From a virus, in IMG/VR virus record IMGVR_UViG_3300050821_018050, positions 95,806 to 159,805 of that record: a stretch of DNA of 64,000 nt. One strand, 5' to 3'. How positions within the stretch are numbered: position 1 is the first letter of the stretch; each line of letters begins with the position of its first letter. The translations under genes were made by a program, and so were the position numbers. Shown one piece after another: positions 62,957 to 64,000 of the stretch. The notes beneath the pieces are model-generated. The model was not told where the DNA came from. It searched no databases and saw only the letters and a list, made by a program, of their open reading frames with translations.

Positions 62957-64000
62957 TGATAGACCCACGTTCGCCAACTGTTTGTTCCCACCGACGAATA
63001 GACGCCGCTTCCGCAGCATCTTCAGCAGGATCACGGCCAAATGCGATTACACCACCAACCGTACCCAGTAGAGAGGCGATCGATAAACTATTGCGAATTG
63101 CTTCTAAGACTGCGGGAACTGAATCTAAAAGGTCATTTTTGGGAACCCACATTTGTTCTGAAACATCATAAGTTTCTTCGTTATTTAATAATAACGCGGC
63201 AAGCTGTGATTCGATCTCTTCTTTTAAGTATCCATAATTTCTATAAATAGTACGAACAGGTTCTACAAGAGCTTCCGATAAAGCAAATAGGGCTAGGCGC
63301 TGGATAAAGGTAAGCTTCATCTCTTTGCTTAGAGCCAGTAAATCTGCTGACAGGCGAACTAATACCCAACCACCGCCAGGACAGGCTCCATGCTTGATAG
63401 CTCCACGAATCGCCATCCATGCGTCCTCTGCACGGTCTCTTTTTTCGCGAATTTCTCCATAACTTGCTCCAAAAATATTGAGTCGCGCAATTCCAGAGGT
63501 AAGTTTACCAATTCGAACCGGAAGCACACGTTTTTCATATTCTGACTCCGGTTTTTCAAGTTGTAATTTTAACTCATTAACCCGCTCTTCAATGGCAATT
63601 AGATCTTCTTCTGCTACGATGGTTGTTTTATATCGTGATGCTTCAAATTCTTTTACCCGGTTCCATTTAAACATATTGTCTGCGTTCACATCAGCAAAAG
63701 GTCGATCAATTGGATTAAATACAGGAGAACCTGTATATGCCTGAAGATCGTATAATAGTTGAGTTGCATGGTTTTTCAGACCGTTTTGTTCGGTTAGGAG
63801 CGGGTAAATTTTAATTTCGGAACGATCATTGTTCCAGTTGAAGTGCATTTCACCAATAAAAGAATCACTAAATCCGTGAGCCATTAGAACTACATTTGTA
63901 TCTTTACCTTTGTTAGCTAAGGCGATTTTATTCATTCCTGTATGAATCTGCATAACGTCATTGATAATTCCATCATAAAGCACGAAAATTGGTTTATCTA
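62943..64000 (-). CDS. GroEL-like chaperonin, partial at right edge
   Basis: Open to base 64,000 without a start; at least 352 residues visible. Apical-domain motif DKPIFVLYDGIINDVMQIH near the edge, then intermediate/equatorial motifs TTIVAEEDLIAIEERVNELK, KLTSGIARLNIFGASYGEIR, KRDRAEDAWMAIRGAIKHG and ACPGGGWVLVRLSADLLAL, matching GroEL's TTI...DGAG, KL.GG.A, E..ED...A..AA..EG..PGGG. The Asp in AEDA corresponds to GroEL Asp398. The C-terminal GGM tail of GroEL is absent. Phage chaperonins of this kind fold phage proteins without GroES. Confidence 0.85.
   Translation of the reverse strand, partial: DKPIFVLYDGIINDVMQIHTGMNKIALANKGKDTNVVLMAHGFSDSFIGEMHFNWNNDRSEIKIYPLLTEQNGLKNHATQLLYDLQAYTGSPVFNPIDRPFADVNADNMFKWNRVKEFEASRYKTTIVAEEDLIAIEERVNELKLQLEKPESEYEKRVLPVRIGKLTSGIARLNIFGASYGEIREKRDRAEDAWMAIRGAIKHGACPGGGWVLVRLSADLLALSKEMKLTFIQRLALFALSEALVEPVRTIYRNYGYLKEEIESQLAALLLNNEETYDVSEQMWVPKNDLLDSVPAVLEAIRNSLSIASLLGTVGGVIAFGRDPAEDAAEAASIRRWEQTVGERGSINAAV

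Noticed and set aside
1-64000. CRISPR array, insertion sequence, integrase/attachment site or retroelement
   Set aside because: No regularly spaced repeats, transposase or integrase motifs, reverse-transcriptase YxDD context or att-like repeats were seen.

Overview
The window looks like part of a large, AT-rich genome of a tailed double-stranded DNA phage (Caudoviricetes). This rests on phage tail-fibre genes (a tail-collar protein and glycine-rich adhesins), a T4-type lysozyme, a phage replication and recombination set (DnaE-type polymerase, DnaB-type helicase, DnaG-type primase, RecA/UvsX-like, SbcC/gp46-like, RuvC-like), a class II ribonucleotide reductase and a GroEL-like chaperonin. Signal peptides and probable periplasmic proteases suggest a Gram-negative host. 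I could not name the host or a close relative. No tRNA, rRNA, insertion sequence or CRISPR array was seen, and no stretch over 300 bases lacks a gene.

Layout. 1-6,072 (minus): a dense array of about 35 tiny genes, leaving the window on the left. 6,163-11,651 (plus): a GIY-YIG homing-type endonuclease and a 1,588-residue virion protein. 11,644-22,943 (minus): a second array of about 63 small genes, including an Rrf2-type regulator and a run of membrane/coiled-coil proteins. 23,117-32,070 (plus): six tail-fibre or adhesin genes. 32,078-36,296 (minus): small accessory genes, several zinc-binding or membrane. 36,348-37,751 (plus): GIY-YIG nuclease, lysozyme and a small zinc-ribbon-like gene. 37,748-43,789 (minus): a PDZ protein, a trypsin-like protease and a membrane-anchored protein, then helicase, an unknown gene, primase and a secreted subtilisin. 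43,816-63,983 (minus): RecA, likely single-strand-binding protein, DnaE, small regulators, endonuclease VII-like HNH, a metallophosphoesterase, NrdJ, RuvC, SbcC, an aminotransferase, a zinc-ribbon protein and the chaperonin, which runs off the right edge.

Main novelty. The two leftward arrays hold about 98 genes, mostly 30-80 codons and joined by 4-base (ATGA/GTGA), 1-base (TAATG) or slightly longer overlaps. Many products share a diverged pattern: a start like Met-Lys/Asn-x-Tyr-x-Trp, Trp/Tyr-rich middle, and a last beta-strand like hydrophobic-x-Phe-Glu-hydrophobic. I know no named family with this layout. Most members are under 60 residues and are easily missed by gene callers.

Control. 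Leftward operons begin at host-like promoters. Two of these (start codons at 6,072 and 36,296) place the -10 box exactly 6 bases before the start codon, suggesting leaderless mRNAs. The right array appears to start at a promoter whose predicted first base coincides with a 93-base stem structure. Rightward (probably late) units share a CCTAATATT motif not seen elsewhere by eye. Read together: the leftward strand carries early/middle functions (array, DNA metabolism, chaperone, proteases) and the rightward strand carries virion and lysis functions.
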